DNA of 64,000 bases from Cryobacterium sinapicolor (lineage in GTDB: Bacteria; Actinomycetota; Actinomycetes; Actinomycetales; Microbacteriaceae), in NCBI RefSeq assembly GCF_004403465.1, contig NZ_SOGQ01000032.1:27795-91794 (forward strand). Direction: 5' to 3'. Under the pieces are notes generated by a model that saw nothing but the letters and a program-made list of their open reading frames with translations, was not told the origin of the DNA and did no database searches. This document shows, piece by piece, positions 42,480 through 51,447 of the stretch; positions within the stretch are counted from its first letter, which is position 1; each line of letters starts with the position of its first letter. The position numbers and the translations under genes were made by a program.

Positions 42480-43850
42480 CTACGCGTGCAGCGGCTTACC
42501 GGCCAAAGCCAGGAAGGCCTCGCCGAGTGCCTCGTTCTGGGTGGGGTGCGCGTGCAGGAACGGGGCGATGTCCTCCGGGTACGCCTCCCAGTTGACAACC
42601 AGCTGTCCCTCGCCGATCAGCTCGCCGACGCGGGCGCCGATCATGTGGACGCCGAGGATGGGGCCGTCCTTGACTCGGACGAGCTTGATGGAACCGCTCG
42701 TACCGAGGATGGAGCTCTTGCCGTTCCCTCCGAGGTTGTACTCGAAGGTTGAGACCTGGTCGGCGCCGAACTTCTCGGCAGCCTTGGCCTCCGAGTAGCC
42801 GACGGAGGCGATCTCCGGGTCGCAGTAGGTGACCTTGGGAATGTTGAGGTCGTCGACGACGATGGGGTTGAGTCCGGCGATCTCCTCTGCGACGAAGATT
42901 CCCTGCTGGAATCCGCGGTGCGCGAGCTGCAGGCCGGGAACAATGTCGCCCACGGCGAAAACGCCGGGGATGTTGGTCGCGAGGCGCTCGTCGGTCAGGA
43001 CGAAGCCACGGTCCATGGTGACGCCGACCTCTTCGAAGCCGAGTCCAGCGGTCGACGGCCCACGGCCGACGGCCACGAGCAGGATCTCCGCTTCGATGAC
43101 GGTGCCGTTCTCCAGAGTGACGACGACGCCGTTCTCGTGCTGGGTGACGCTCTGGAACCGGACGCCGAGCGAGTACTCGATGCCGCGCTTGCGGAAGGCG
43201 CGCTCGAGCTGCTTGGAGATGGACTCTTCCTCGTTGGGAACCAGGTGGGGAAGGGCCTCGATGATCGTCACGTCCGCGCCGAAGGATTTCCAGACGCTCG
43301 CGAACTCGGCGCCGATGACACCGCCGCCGAGTACGGCGACCTTCTTGGGGACGAACTCGAGTTCGAGGGCGTGCTCGCTGGTCATGACACGGCCGCCGAT
43401 GGCGAGCCCCGGCAGGGAGCGGGAGTAGGAACCCGTAGCGAGGACGATGTTCTTACCCACGATGGTGTCGGCACCGACTCGCACCGTGTTCGGTGAAATG
43501 AGGCGACCTTCGCCCTCGATCACGGTGATGCCGCGCGACTTGATCAGCCCCTGCAGTCCTTTGTACTTTGACGCCACGATGTTCTTGCGGAACACGTTCA
43601 CGGCGGGCATGTCGATGCCCTCGAACTGCGTCTTGACTCCGTATTTCGCGGCCTCGCGGCTGACGTCAGCCACCTCGGCCGAGTGAAGGAGTGCCTTGGT
43701 CGGTATGCATCCAAGGTGCAGACAGGTTCCCCCGAGTTTGTCTTTTTCGATCAGGCCAACGGTGAGGCCGAGTTGAACGGCCCGCAGTGCAGCCGCGTAG
43801 CCGCCGCTTCCGCCGCCGAGAACGACAAGGTCAAACTTCTGTTCCGACAC
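42480..43850 (-). CDS. lpdA: Dihydrolipoyl dehydrogenase (E3)
   Basis: A 456-residue flavoprotein that reoxidises dihydrolipoamide with NAD. The FAD-binding VVLGGGSGGYAAALRAVQLG, the redox disulfide GGTCLHLGCIPTKALLH, the NAD-binding VLGGGVIGAEFASVW and the C-terminal His-Glu base in HAHPTQNEALGEAF are intact. It is common to pyruvate, oxoglutarate and branched-chain dehydrogenases. It lies just upstream of the E2 gene in the same direction and is separated from pepA by a 12-bp hairpin. Confidence 0.95.
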   Translation of the reverse strand: MSEQKFDLVVLGGGSGGYAAALRAVQLGLTVGLIEKDKLGGTCLHLGCIPTKALLHSAEVADVSREAAKYGVKTQFEGIDMPAVNVFRKNIVASKYKGLQGLIKSRGITVIEGEGRLISPNTVRVGADTIVGKNIVLATGSYSRSLPGLAIGGRVMTSEHALELEFVPKKVAVLGGGVIGAEFASVWKSFGADVTIIEALPHLVPNEEESISKQLERAFRKRGIEYSLGVRFQSVTQHENGVVVTLENGTVIEAEILLVAVGRGPSTAGLGFEEVGVTMDRGFVLTDERLATNIPGVFAVGDIVPGLQLAHRGFQQGIFVAEEIAGLNPIVVDDLNIPKVTYCDPEIASVGYSEAKAAEKFGADQVSTFEYNLGGNGKSSILGTSGSIKLVRVKDGPILGVHMIGARVGELIGEGQLVVNWEAYPEDIAPFLHAHPTQNEALGEAFLALAGKPLHA

Positions 43851-43917
43851 CCAGATACTCCCTTATGCATCACAACCCGGTCTGCCCATCGCGACGTTGC
43901 GCATCCGGGCAGGCGAA

Positions 43918-43943
43918 GAGTGGGCGAGATTTCTCGCCCACTC
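43918..43943 (-). terminator. Perfect 12-bp hairpin after pepA
   Basis: GAGTGGGCGAGA (43918-43929), two-base spacer TT, and its exact complement (43932-43943). It lies eight bases after the pepA stop and before lpdA, so it probably ends the pepA message. Confidence 0.65.
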
Positions 43944-43950
43944 GACTGTA

Positions 43951-45438
43951 CTACGGGCGCGAAAAGTCCTCTGCCAGTCGCAGTAGTGTCCGAACCGAGA
44001 TTCCGGTCGGCCCTGCGTTCGTGAATCCCCACCCGCCACCGGTGTTGTGGGCCGGTCCGGCGATGTCCAGATGGGCCCACGGGATTGTCTCGGCGGCGTC
44101 GCCGTCGCCGCGACTCCCGATGAACTCCTGTAGGAAGACCCCGGCGAGCAGCATGCCGCCGTGAGCGCTGCCGATTTTCGCGTTGGCAATATCGGCGACA
44201 TCAGAATTGAGTAGCGGACGCAGTTCCTCGGGGAGCGGCATCGGCCACACCAGTTCACCGACGGACTTACTGGCGTTCAACACACGGGCGACAAGGGCAT
44301 CCTCACCCATGGCGGCGTAGTAGCGAGTGCCGAGTGCGACGAGGGCGGCGCCGGTCAGCGTCGCCACATCGACAATCGCATCAGGGCCCTCTTCGCCGGC
44401 CGCGACGAGACCGTCGGCGAGAACCAGACGACCTTCCGCATCCGTGTTCAGCACCTCCACCGTGCGGCCACCGCGAATCCGCAACACGTCGTTGGGCCGG
44501 ATAGCCGAGCCGGACGGCATGTTCTCCGCGATGCACAGCCAGGCGGTGATGCGCACGTCGAGGCCCAGACGGGCGGCCGCCAAGGTCACGGCCAGAACGG
44601 TTGCCGCCCCGGTCATGTCGTATTTCATCCCGACCATGGATGCTGGCGGCTTGAGGGACAGTCCGCCGGTGTCGAAGGTGATGCCCTTGCCGACGAGGGC
44701 GAGATGCTGCGTCGCGCCGTCCGGGCTGTAACTGACCTTGACCAAGCGGGGAGGACGAGTGGAACCCTGGCCGACGCCCGCAATCCCACCGAAGCCATCC
44801 GCGGCAAGTTCCTTCTCGTCCCAGACCCGCACGTCGACGGGCAGGCCGGCCGCGGCGTCCGCGGCCTTCCGCGCGAAGGATTCGGGGTAGAGATCGAGCG
44901 GAGGCATGTTGACCAGGTCCTTGACCAGGCTGACGGCCTCTGCGATGACTCCGACGCGGACGGCGGCTCCCTCCGGCTCCGCGGCGGCATGCACCGTGAT
45001 CTGCTGCGCGGGCACCTTGGTCGCGGCGAGCGAGCTCTGCCGGTAGGCGGTGAAGGAGTACGCCCCGAGCGCGGCGCCCTCCAGGACGGCCTCCGTCTCA
45101 TTGTCCGTCGTCGTTGGAAAGGCGAATGCGACCGAGGTGACCCCGGTCAGTTGGCGGACAGCTGATCCGGCGGCGTGGCGCAGAGCGTCGACCGTAGCCT
45201 TCTTGCCGAGTCCGACGACGGCGATGCTGCGCGCACTGCCGATCGAGGCGGGCATACGCGTCACCTGGTCTCTGCCGCCCGTGATTCCCAAGGGGGCGAG
45301 TTGGTCGGCGAGGCCGGCGAAAGCGGGGTCGGCGAACAGAGTGGCGGAGTCACCGGACTGGAGCGCCCCAACAATGAGAACGTCCACCTCCGATTCGACG
45401 GCAGGTCCTGTGGATACGGTCAGGCGAGGTGCGTTCAT
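43951..45438 (-). CDS. pepA: Leucyl aminopeptidase, M17 family
   Basis: A 495-residue cytosolic dinuclear-zinc aminopeptidase that releases N-terminal residues from peptides. The metal-binding core reads LVGKGITFDTGGLSLKPP, and the signature is NTDAEGRLVLADGL, with the catalytic Lys in the first and the Arg in the second. The N-terminal ~180 residues form the variable macro-like domain. ATG 45438 is chosen because TACGAT lies six bases upstream and the family begins at this point. The gene is divergent from the PAC2 gene. Confidence 0.94.
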   Translation of the reverse strand: MNAPRLTVSTGPAVESEVDVLIVGALQSGDSATLFADPAFAGLADQLAPLGITGGRDQVTRMPASIGSARSIAVVGLGKKATVDALRHAAGSAVRQLTGVTSVAFAFPTTTDNETEAVLEGAALGAYSFTAYRQSSLAATKVPAQQITVHAAAEPEGAAVRVGVIAEAVSLVKDLVNMPPLDLYPESFARKAADAAAGLPVDVRVWDEKELAADGFGGIAGVGQGSTRPPRLVKVSYSPDGATQHLALVGKGITFDTGGLSLKPPASMVGMKYDMTGAATVLAVTLAAARLGLDVRITAWLCIAENMPSGSAIRPNDVLRIRGGRTVEVLNTDAEGRLVLADGLVAAGEEGPDAIVDVATLTGAALVALGTRYYAAMGEDALVARVLNASKSVGELVWPMPLPEELRPLLNSDVADIANAKIGSAHGGMLLAGVFLQEFIGSRGDGDAAETIPWAHLDIAGPAHNTGGGWGFTNAGPTGISVRTLLRLAEDFSRP

Positions 45439-45444
45439 CCCCCG

Positions 45445-45450
45445 ATCGTA
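45445..45450 (-). promoter_or_regulatory. -10 box TACGAT of pepA
   Basis: On the minus strand TACGAT is followed by six bases and the ATG at 45438. Confidence 0.5.
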
Positions 45451-45521
45451 CGCTCCGGGTGTGTTCGCTCTCGGCATCACGGCGGCGTCGCCTATTCCAG
45501 CACGCCTCGGAAATTGGCGCT

Positions 45522-45527
45522 TACAGT
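45522..45527 (+). promoter_or_regulatory. -10 box TACAGT of the PAC2 gene
   Basis: TACAGT is followed by six bases and the ATG at 45534; leaderless spacing. Confidence 0.5.
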
Positions 45528-45533
45528 TAACGG

Positions 45534-46457
45534 ATGCTGGATCCAGGTGACATTTACGAGCTGACTGCGGACGCGGAGAACGTCCCGGAGGGGCTCCACC
45601 TTGTCGCGGGTCTGACGGGCTTCGCGGATGCCGGTGGCGCAGTCTCGCAGTTCACGGAGTATCTTCTGGAGACCCTCGACCACACCGTCGTCGCAACCTT
45701 CGACGCCGACGTCTTGCTCGACTACCGTGCGCGCCGGCCGGTCATCCATTTCGACCAGGACCACCTCACCGACTACCAGCCTCCCGCTTTGCGGGTGTAC
45801 CAGGCCAGGGACGAGATCGGCCAGGCGTTCCTGCTCCTGGCCGGCTACGAACCGGACTTCCGCTGGGAACAATTCACCGCAGCGGTGCTCCAACTGGAAC
45901 GCCGTTTCAAGGTGGTCTCGACGACCTGGGTGCACGCGATACCGATGCCGGTCCCGCACACCCGCCCGATCGGCGTGACCGTCAGTGGAAACCGATCCGA
46001 TCTGGTCGAGAGCATGTCGGTGTGGCGTCCCAACACCCAAGTGCCGGCAAACGCGCTTCACCTGATGGAATATCGACTCCAGGAGAGTGGCGCCTCTGTC
46101 GTCGGGTTCGTGCTGCTGATCCCGCACTATCTCGCCGACACGGAATTCCCCCTCGCCGCGCTGGCGGCGCTGGACAGCACGAGCGCCTCCACCGGACTGA
46201 TCTTCCCCACCGATCGAGTGCGCGAGAAGAACCGCGATTTCGTCGGCCGCATCGACGAGCAGGTGCAGGACAACCCCGAACTGTTCAAGCTGGTTGGGAC
46301 GCTCGAGGAGCGCTACGACGCCTACATGGAGGGCAGCACGTTGCGCTCCCCGTTGACCGACGAAGCCGGCGAGTTGCCCAGCGCCGATGAGATCGCCGCC
46401 GAGCTGGAGAACTTCCTCGCCACCCGACGCAGCCGAGACGACGGTTCGCCCGCCTGA
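45534..46457 (+). CDS. PAC2 family protein
   Basis: A 307-residue member of the PAC2/ATP-grasp-like family named after a eukaryotic proteasome-assembly chaperone. Recognisable parts are LVAGLTGFADAGGAVSQFTE, the RPVIHFDQDHLTDYQPP loop, FLLLAGYEPDFRWEQF and VPHTRPIGVTVSGNRSDLV. The C-terminal ~60 residues are charged and helical. In actinobacteria this is a conserved cytosolic protein whose role is not settled. It lies divergent from pepA, and a link to proteolysis is only positional. The start is fixed by TACAGT six bases upstream. Confidence 0.87.
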   Translation: MLDPGDIYELTADAENVPEGLHLVAGLTGFADAGGAVSQFTEYLLETLDHTVVATFDADVLLDYRARRPVIHFDQDHLTDYQPPALRVYQARDEIGQAFLLLAGYEPDFRWEQFTAAVLQLERRFKVVSTTWVHAIPMPVPHTRPIGVTVSGNRSDLVESMSVWRPNTQVPANALHLMEYRLQESGASVVGFVLLIPHYLADTEFPLAALAALDSTSASTGLIFPTDRVREKNRDFVGRIDEQVQDNPELFKLVGTLEERYDAYMEGSTLRSPLTDEAGELPSADEIAAELENFLATRRSRDDGSPA

Positions 46458-46495
46458 CGCCGACCGCTCCGTCGATGCGGGCCGCCGGGCGCGGG

Positions 46496-46501
46496 TAAGT
46501 T
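46496..46501 (+). promoter_or_regulatory. -10 box TAAGTT of the MFS gene
   Basis: TAAGTT is followed by seven bases (including GGGGG, which could also act as a Shine-Dalgarno) and the ATG at 46509. Confidence 0.4.
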
Positions 46502-46508
46502 GGGGGCA

Positions 46509-47843
46509 ATGAACTCCCGCCGATCCTGGTTGATCTTTTACGTCGGATCGTTCGCGTACCTCTCTGCCGTCCTCCAGCGCTCATCCCTCGGCATCGCCGG
46601 GGTCGCGGCCACCGAGCGCTTCGGTGGATCCGCATCGCTGCTGTCCAGCCTCGCCGTGGTGCAGCTCGCTGTCTACGCTGCGGCGCAGGTGCCGGTGGGC
46701 GTGATGATCGATCGGTACGGGGCCCGGGTGCTGGTGGCCACCGGAACGGCGCTGATGATCGTCGGCCAGATCACGCTCGCTTTCGCCCCCGACATTTCGA
46801 TTGCCGTGCTGGGACGCATCCTCGTCGGCGCCGGCGACGCCGCCATCTTCATTTCGATGATTCGTCTCATCGCATCGTGGTTTTCGGGACGCATCGTCCC
46901 GCAGCTCTCACAGTGGCTGGGAAACATCGGTCAACTCGGCCAGGTGCTGTCCGCCGTCCCGCTGGCCTGGGTGCTGCACACCTGGGGTTGGACACCGACG
47001 TTCCTCTCCGCCGCCTCAGTTGCCGCGGTGGCCCTCGTCGTGGTCCTCGTCGTCGTGAAGGACCAGCCCGACCGCGCATCCCTGGAGAACAGGACGACCA
47101 GCTGGCATAGCGCGCTCCTGCAGCTCAAACACAGTTTCAAACGGCCCGGCACGCAACTCGGCTTCTGGTCGCACTACGTGACGCAGTCCTCCGGAACCGT
47201 CTTCACCCTTCTCTGGGGTTTCCCATTCATGGTGTCGGGACTCGGCTACGAACCGTCCCTCGCCGCGGCGATGCTCATGGTCCTGGTAGGCGCCGGCATG
47301 GTCTGCGGGCCGATCCTCGGGATTCTGACGGCACGCTTTCCGCTGCGCCGCAGCAACATCGTGTTGAGCGTCGTGGCGCTGATGGGAGCGGCCTGGGCAG
47401 CGGTATTGCTGTGGCCGGAGCAGCCGCCGTTCTGGCTGATGGTGGTGCTGCTCGTCGCCCTCGGCATCGGAGGCCCCGGATCGCTGATCGGTTTCGATTT
47501 CGCGCGAACCTTCAATCCCCAGCGCAGCCACGGATCCGCGAACGGCGTCGTCAACGTCGGCGGCTTCACTGCCAGTTTCGTGATGGTCTACCTGATTGGG
47601 CTGCTTCTCGATCTTCAAGACGGCTGGCGGACTTCCGGAGGCGAGGCGAGCGATCTGTACTCGCTGGATTCCTTCCGGGTCGCGTTCTCCGTGCAGTTCC
47701 TGGTTGTGGGACTCGGCGTGATCTTTCTGCTGCACGCCCGCGCCCGCACCCGCAGTCAGCTGTCCCGTGACGAGGGAGTGGAGGTTGCGCCGCTCTGGGT
47801 CGCCGTGGCGCGGGCATGGCGTCGCGGGCAGCGGCCCGAATAG
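46509..47843 (+). CDS. Major facilitator superfamily transporter
   Basis: A 444-residue membrane transporter with about twelve hydrophobic helices and a central cytosolic loop (about 190-220). The MFS motif A appears as VPVGVMIDRYGARVLVATGT after helix 2 and, weakly, as GILTARFPLRRSN in the second half. The substrate is unknown; the N-terminal half resembles nitrate/sugar-phosphate or oxalate/formate-type MFS members. ATG 46509 is preferred over a TTG three codons earlier. It is monocistronic, following the PAC2 gene. Confidence 0.88.
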   Translation: MNSRRSWLIFYVGSFAYLSAVLQRSSLGIAGVAATERFGGSASLLSSLAVVQLAVYAAAQVPVGVMIDRYGARVLVATGTALMIVGQITLAFAPDISIAVLGRILVGAGDAAIFISMIRLIASWFSGRIVPQLSQWLGNIGQLGQVLSAVPLAWVLHTWGWTPTFLSAASVAAVALVVVLVVVKDQPDRASLENRTTSWHSALLQLKHSFKRPGTQLGFWSHYVTQSSGTVFTLLWGFPFMVSGLGYEPSLAAAMLMVLVGAGMVCGPILGILTARFPLRRSNIVLSVVALMGAAWAAVLLWPEQPPFWLMVVLLVALGIGGPGSLIGFDFARTFNPQRSHGSANGVVNVGGFTASFVMVYLIGLLLDLQDGWRTSGGEASDLYSLDSFRVAFSVQFLVVGLGVIFLLHARARTRSQLSRDEGVEVAPLWVAVARAWRRGQRPE

Positions 47844-47856
47844 CTGCGCGTCTGGC

Positions 47857-47884
47857 TTGTCTCATACACAAAGCATGCAATAAT
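47857..47884 (+). promoter_or_regulatory. Weak candidate promoter of sigA
   Basis: TTGTCT (47857-47862) and AATAAT (47879-47884) with a 16-base spacer, in an AT-richer patch just after the MFS stop. This would give a leader of about 180 bases before sigA. Both boxes are imperfect, so this is tentative. Confidence 0.3.
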
Positions 47885-48073
47885 TGTCAATAGGGCCCGT
47901 TCTGGTCCTGGGAGCAACGACAGCAGTGTCGGTGTGAATAGCCCGGGACTTGACATGGGTCCTAGTACTGCCCAAAATCCACACTGCTCAGGCCACTTCC
48001 CGCCAGATCCATTCGGTCGGGACCCGCCTGGCAGCGCCGCAGGCTCCCGGGCCACGGCATGAGAGGTGTTCGA

Positions 48074-49387
48074 ATGGCAACCCGCACAAAAATCGAGCAG
48101 ACCGAAGAGCCCACCGCGAGCACACCTGAGGCTCCGGACGCAGCTGCGCCGGCGCCCAAGGCCGCCGCCGTGAAGAAGCCGACCAAGGCGGCCCTGGCCA
48201 AGGCCGCGGCTGCGGCTGCGGCTGCGGCTGCGAACGGTGAAGAGAAGCCCGCACCGCGCAAGCGCGCCGCCAGCACCAAAGCCAAAGCCAAGCCGGCGTC
48301 CGACGAGCACGATGAGGCCGGGCACGGCGACGACGCGGATGCCGACGACGACTCCGACGAAGCCAAGAAGAAGCGTGCAGCATCGGCCGAAGCGCTGCCG
48401 AGTGGTGCTCTGGTGCTGTCTCTCGTCGACGACGACGACGAGGTGCCGGTTTACTCCAGCGCAATCACCGGCGCGACGGCCGACCCAGTCAAGGACTACC
48501 TGAAGCAGATCGGCAAGGTCGCCCTGCTGAACGCCGCCGAAGAGGTCGAGCTCGCGATGCGAATCGAAGCGGGGCTGTTCGCCGAGGACAAGATGTCCCA
48601 GATGACCGATTCCGAGAAGAAGAGCGCCCTCGGCCGCGAACTCCTGTGGGTCGCCAAGGACGGCGCCCGCGCCAAGAGCCACCTCCTGGGTGCCAACCTG
48701 CGCCTGGTCGTCTCGCTCGCCAAGCGCTACACGGGCCGCGGAATGCAGTTCCTCGACCTGATCCAGGAGGGCAACCTGGGCCTGATCCGTGCGGTCGAGA
48801 AGTTCGACTACACCAAGGGCTTCAAGTTCTCCACCTACGCCACCTGGTGGATCCGTCAAGCGATCACGCGTGCCATGGCCGACCAGGCCCGCACGATCCG
48901 CATCCCGGTGCACATGGTCGAAGTCATCAACAAGCTGGCCCGAGTGCAGCGCCAGATGCTTCAGGACCTCGGCCGGGAGCCCACGCCGGAAGAGCTGAGT
49001 CGCGAACTGGACATGACGCCGGAGAAGGTTGTGGAGGTTCAAAAGTACGGCCGGGAACCCATCTCCTTGCATACTCCGCTCGGCGAAGACGGCGACAGCG
49101 AATTCGGCGACCTGATCGAGGACACGGAGGCCGTCGTCCCCGCTGACGCGGTCGGGTTCACCATGCTGCAGAAGCAGCTTGAGAGCCTGCTCGACTCGCT
49201 CTCCGAGCGCGAAGCCGGCGTCATCCGAATGCGCTTCGGCCTCGGCGACGGCATGCCGAAGACTCTCGACCAGATCGGCGACACGTTCGGCGTGACGCGG
49301 GAGCGCATCCGTCAGATCGAGTCGAAGACCATGGCCAAACTGCGTCACCCCTCACGGTCGCAGTCCCTACGCGACTACCTCGAATAG
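48074..49387 (+). CDS. sigA: Principal RNA polymerase sigma factor
   Basis: A 437-residue group 1 sigma factor. The first ~125 residues are an Ala/Lys/Asp-rich, low-complexity region 1.1-type extension. Region 1.2 starts near [16 protein letters not shown]. Region 2 contains [20 protein letters not shown] and [18 protein letters not shown], which recognise the -10 element. Region 4 has the helix-turn-helix [20 protein letters not shown] for the -35. It directs housekeeping transcription. ATG 48074 has GAGAGG seven bases upstream. The murT start lies only eight bases after its stop, so wall genes may share its transcript. Confidence 0.96.
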   Translation: MATRTKIEQTEEPTASTPEAPDAAAPAPKAAAVKKPTKAALAKAAAAAAAAAANGEEKPAPRKRAASTKAKAKPASDEHDEAGHGDDADADDDSDEAKKKRAASAEALPSGALVLSLVDDDDEVPVYSSAITGATADPVKDYLKQIGKVALLNAAEEVELAMRIEAGLFAEDKMSQMTDSEKKSALGRELLWVAKDGARAKSHLLGANLRLVVSLAKRYTGRGMQFLDLIQEGNLGLIRAVEKFDYTKGFKFSTYATWWIRQAITRAMADQARTIRIPVHMVEVINKLARVQRQMLQDLGREPTPEELSRELDMTPEKVVEVQKYGREPISLHTPLGEDGDSEFGDLIEDTEAVVPADAVGFTMLQKQLESLLDSLSEREAGVIRMRFGLGDGMPKTLDQIGDTFGVTRERIRQIESKTMAKLRHPSRSQSLRDYLE

Positions 49388-49395
49388 AGATCGGT

Positions 49396-50664
49396 TTGCG
49401 CTACGCGCCGGCGATTCTCCTCGGACGAGTCGTACGGAAACTGGCCCGATGGAGGAAGCCGGGCGGCGGATCCGCGATCCCCGGCCTCGTGGTCAACAGG
49501 ATCGCACCTGGGTTCCTTCCCCGCACCCTCAACAGCTTCCCCGGTGGACTGGTCATCGTCACCGGGTCAAGCGGCAAATCAACCACGACCAAAATGCTGG
49601 TCGCGGCTCTCCGCGCTCACGGCATGGTCGTCTTCACCAACCAGTCCACGGCCAACATAAGTCAGGGTCTGACCTCGGCGCTGCTCGAGCAGGCGAGCCT
49701 GAGCGGCCATATCGCGGGCGACATCGCCGTGCTGGAGATGGATGAGGGCCATGGCGCCCTCATCTCCGGTTCGCTGACGCCGCGCGTAGTCGCTTTGACG
49801 AACGTCATGGTCGACCAGATCGATCGGTTCCATGACTCGGACATGGTCGCGGCGATGCTCGCGAAGATCGCCGCCAGAGCTACCGGAACCGTCGTGATCA
49901 ACGCGGACGATCAGTACCTGACCGCCCTGGCCGCTCGCCTCGACGGCACCTCTGCAATCGCTCGCTACGGAGTTTCCGCAGAAGTTCTCGCTGCCAACCC
50001 GCGGGGCCTCGGCTACAGTGCGACCACCACTTCCCGGCTGGACGAGGGAGAGGGGATGCTTCTCACTTCGGTGCACGGACGCCGCGCGACCGTGAGCATT
50101 GCGGGGGTGGGGTACCCGATCGGGTTGCCCGCCCGCGGCACGCACTATGCCGTGGACGCCTTGACCGCGCTGAGCACAGCGCGGGCCGCACTCGGTGGAC
50201 GCTTCGATCCAGTGCTGGCCATCGGTGCCATTTCGGCCATTCCTCCGGTCTTCGGCCGTGGCGAGATCGTCACGGTCCGGGGTCGGCAGGTCGAATTCGT
50301 GCTGGTGCAGAATCCGGCCAGTTTCCAGTTGAACGTCGACAGTCTCGAACCGGGGACCGATCAGATCCTCATCGCAATCGGGTCCGACGTGCGCGACCCG
50401 TCGTACTTCTGGCCCGTGAACACCTCGAGCCTGGGCCGGGTCCGCATCGCGTCCGGATCGAAGGCGCAGGACATCGCCCTTCAGCTTGTCTACGACGACG
50501 TGGTCGTCGACCGCATCGAGTCGGACCTGGGCCTGGCCCTGGACGAGTTCCTGGCGCTGCCGGAACCACTCACGGGTTTGAAAACGATCATTTTCTCCGC
50601 GGACTCCATGCGACGCACCAGGGCACACCTGGGGCTCGTCACCAACAAGGAGGAGCAGGAATGA
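49396..50664 (+). CDS. murT: MurT-like Mur ligase, atypical
   Basis: A 422-residue Mur-ligase-family protein with a central ATPase domain and a C-terminal DUF1727 domain, the architecture of MurT of the lipid II isoglutaminyl synthase. The P-loop is VTGSSGKSTTTKM (usual form TGTNGKTTT), and ALTNVMVDQIDRF and NADD follow. It is atypical: there is no cysteine anywhere, so the four-Cys zinc ribbon normally between ~200 and 250 is absent. The C-terminal motifs usually seen as NPAGFN and DVSW-W-D-x-D-F read NPASFQ and DPSYFWPVNTS. The TTG start at 49396 lies eight bases after sigA. It overlaps gatD by four bases, so the two surely form one complex. The reaction may differ from amidation. Confidence 0.82.
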   Translation: MRYAPAILLGRVVRKLARWRKPGGGSAIPGLVVNRIAPGFLPRTLNSFPGGLVIVTGSSGKSTTTKMLVAALRAHGMVVFTNQSTANISQGLTSALLEQASLSGHIAGDIAVLEMDEGHGALISGSLTPRVVALTNVMVDQIDRFHDSDMVAAMLAKIAARATGTVVINADDQYLTALAARLDGTSAIARYGVSAEVLAANPRGLGYSATTTSRLDEGEGMLLTSVHGRRATVSIAGVGYPIGLPARGTHYAVDALTALSTARAALGGRFDPVLAIGAISAIPPVFGRGEIVTVRGRQVEFVLVQNPASFQLNVDSLEPGTDQILIAIGSDVRDPSYFWPVNTSSLGRVRIASGSKAQDIALQLVYDDVVVDRIESDLGLALDEFLALPEPLTGLKTIIFSADSMRRTRAHLGLVTNKEEQE

Positions 50665-51389
50665 CCCGTCCGCTCTCGATCGTGTCACTGCTACCCGAAC
50701 TCCTCGGTACCAACGGCGATGCCGCCAACGCCCGCGTTCTCGCCCAGCGGGCTCGGTGGGCCGGTGTTGAGGCCGCCGTGGTGGAGGTGCGTTCCTCGGC
50801 TGATCTGCCCGACCAGGTCGACGCCGTCATCGTCGGATCGGGCTCCGACGCCGATCTGGTGCGCGCCAGGGACATCCTGGCGACGATGACCACGGAGTTG
50901 CGCACCTGGGCCACTGCGGGTGTCCCGATCCTCCTGGTCGGAACCGGCTGGGAACTCCTGAGCTGGGGCATAGAACTCGGCGACGGAACCGTCGTCGAGG
51001 GGCTGGGCATCCTGGCCGGTCGCGCTGTGCCGATGCCGGCACGCGCCACGGATGACATCGTGGTCACCTCCCGACACGGCCGGCTGATCGGTTTTGAGAA
51101 CCATTCCCGCAGCTACGTCGGCGCCGAGGCGTCGCCGCTCGGCCAAGTGCTTTACGGAACCGGCAATGGCGCGGGTTCCGAGGGACTCGTCATGGGCAGC
51201 GTCGTCGGTACTCATCTGCACGGGCCTGTGCTCGCCCGAAATCCCGGTCTTGCCGACCACCTCCTGCGCACTGCTCTGGTGCGCATCGGACACGAATACC
51301 GTCCCGGCGGACATTCGTCGGCCGCTGACGACATGGCAAAAGCCGCACGCAACCAGGTTGCGGTACGGCTCGGACTTCCAACAGAGTAG
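50661..51389 (+). CDS. gatD: GatD-like glutamine amidotransferase, catalytic Cys missing
   Basis: A 242-residue class I glutamine amidotransferase-fold (CobB/CobQ-type) protein paired with MurT. Functional GatD releases ammonia from glutamine with a catalytic Cys in a L-x-I-C-G-G-x-Q motif. Here the segment reads PILLVGTGWELLSWG, with Gly94 in the Cys position and Glu98 in place of the Gln, and the protein contains no cysteine. The His-containing end VVGTHLHGPVLARNPGLAD is retained. The fold and MurT interface may be kept while glutaminase chemistry is lost. The ATG overlaps the murT stop (ATGA). Reading frame and length are intact, so this is not a decayed gene. Confidence 0.82.
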   Translation: MTRPLSIVSLLPELLGTNGDAANARVLAQRARWAGVEAAVVEVRSSADLPDQVDAVIVGSGSDADLVRARDILATMTTELRTWATAGVPILLVGTGWELLSWGIELGDGTVVEGLGILAGRAVPMPARATDDIVVTSRHGRLIGFENHSRSYVGAEASPLGQVLYGTGNGAGSEGLVMGSVVGTHLHGPVLARNPGLADHLLRTALVRIGHEYRPGGHSSAADDMAKAARNQVAVRLGLPTE

Positions 51390-51398
51390 CGGCCTGAC

Positions 51399-51442
51399 TC
51401 GGCGGGGCGCAAAGCAACCGAAGCTGCTGTGCGCCCCGCCGA
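51399..51442. terminator. Bidirectional hairpin after gatD
   Basis: A 13-bp perfect stem (TCGGCGGGGCGCA at 51399-51411 with complement at 51430-51442) around an 18-base loop that contains further AGCA/TGCT pairing. It lies between convergent gatD and the DUF7455 gene. Confidence 0.7.
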
Positions 51443-51447
51443 TTCCG

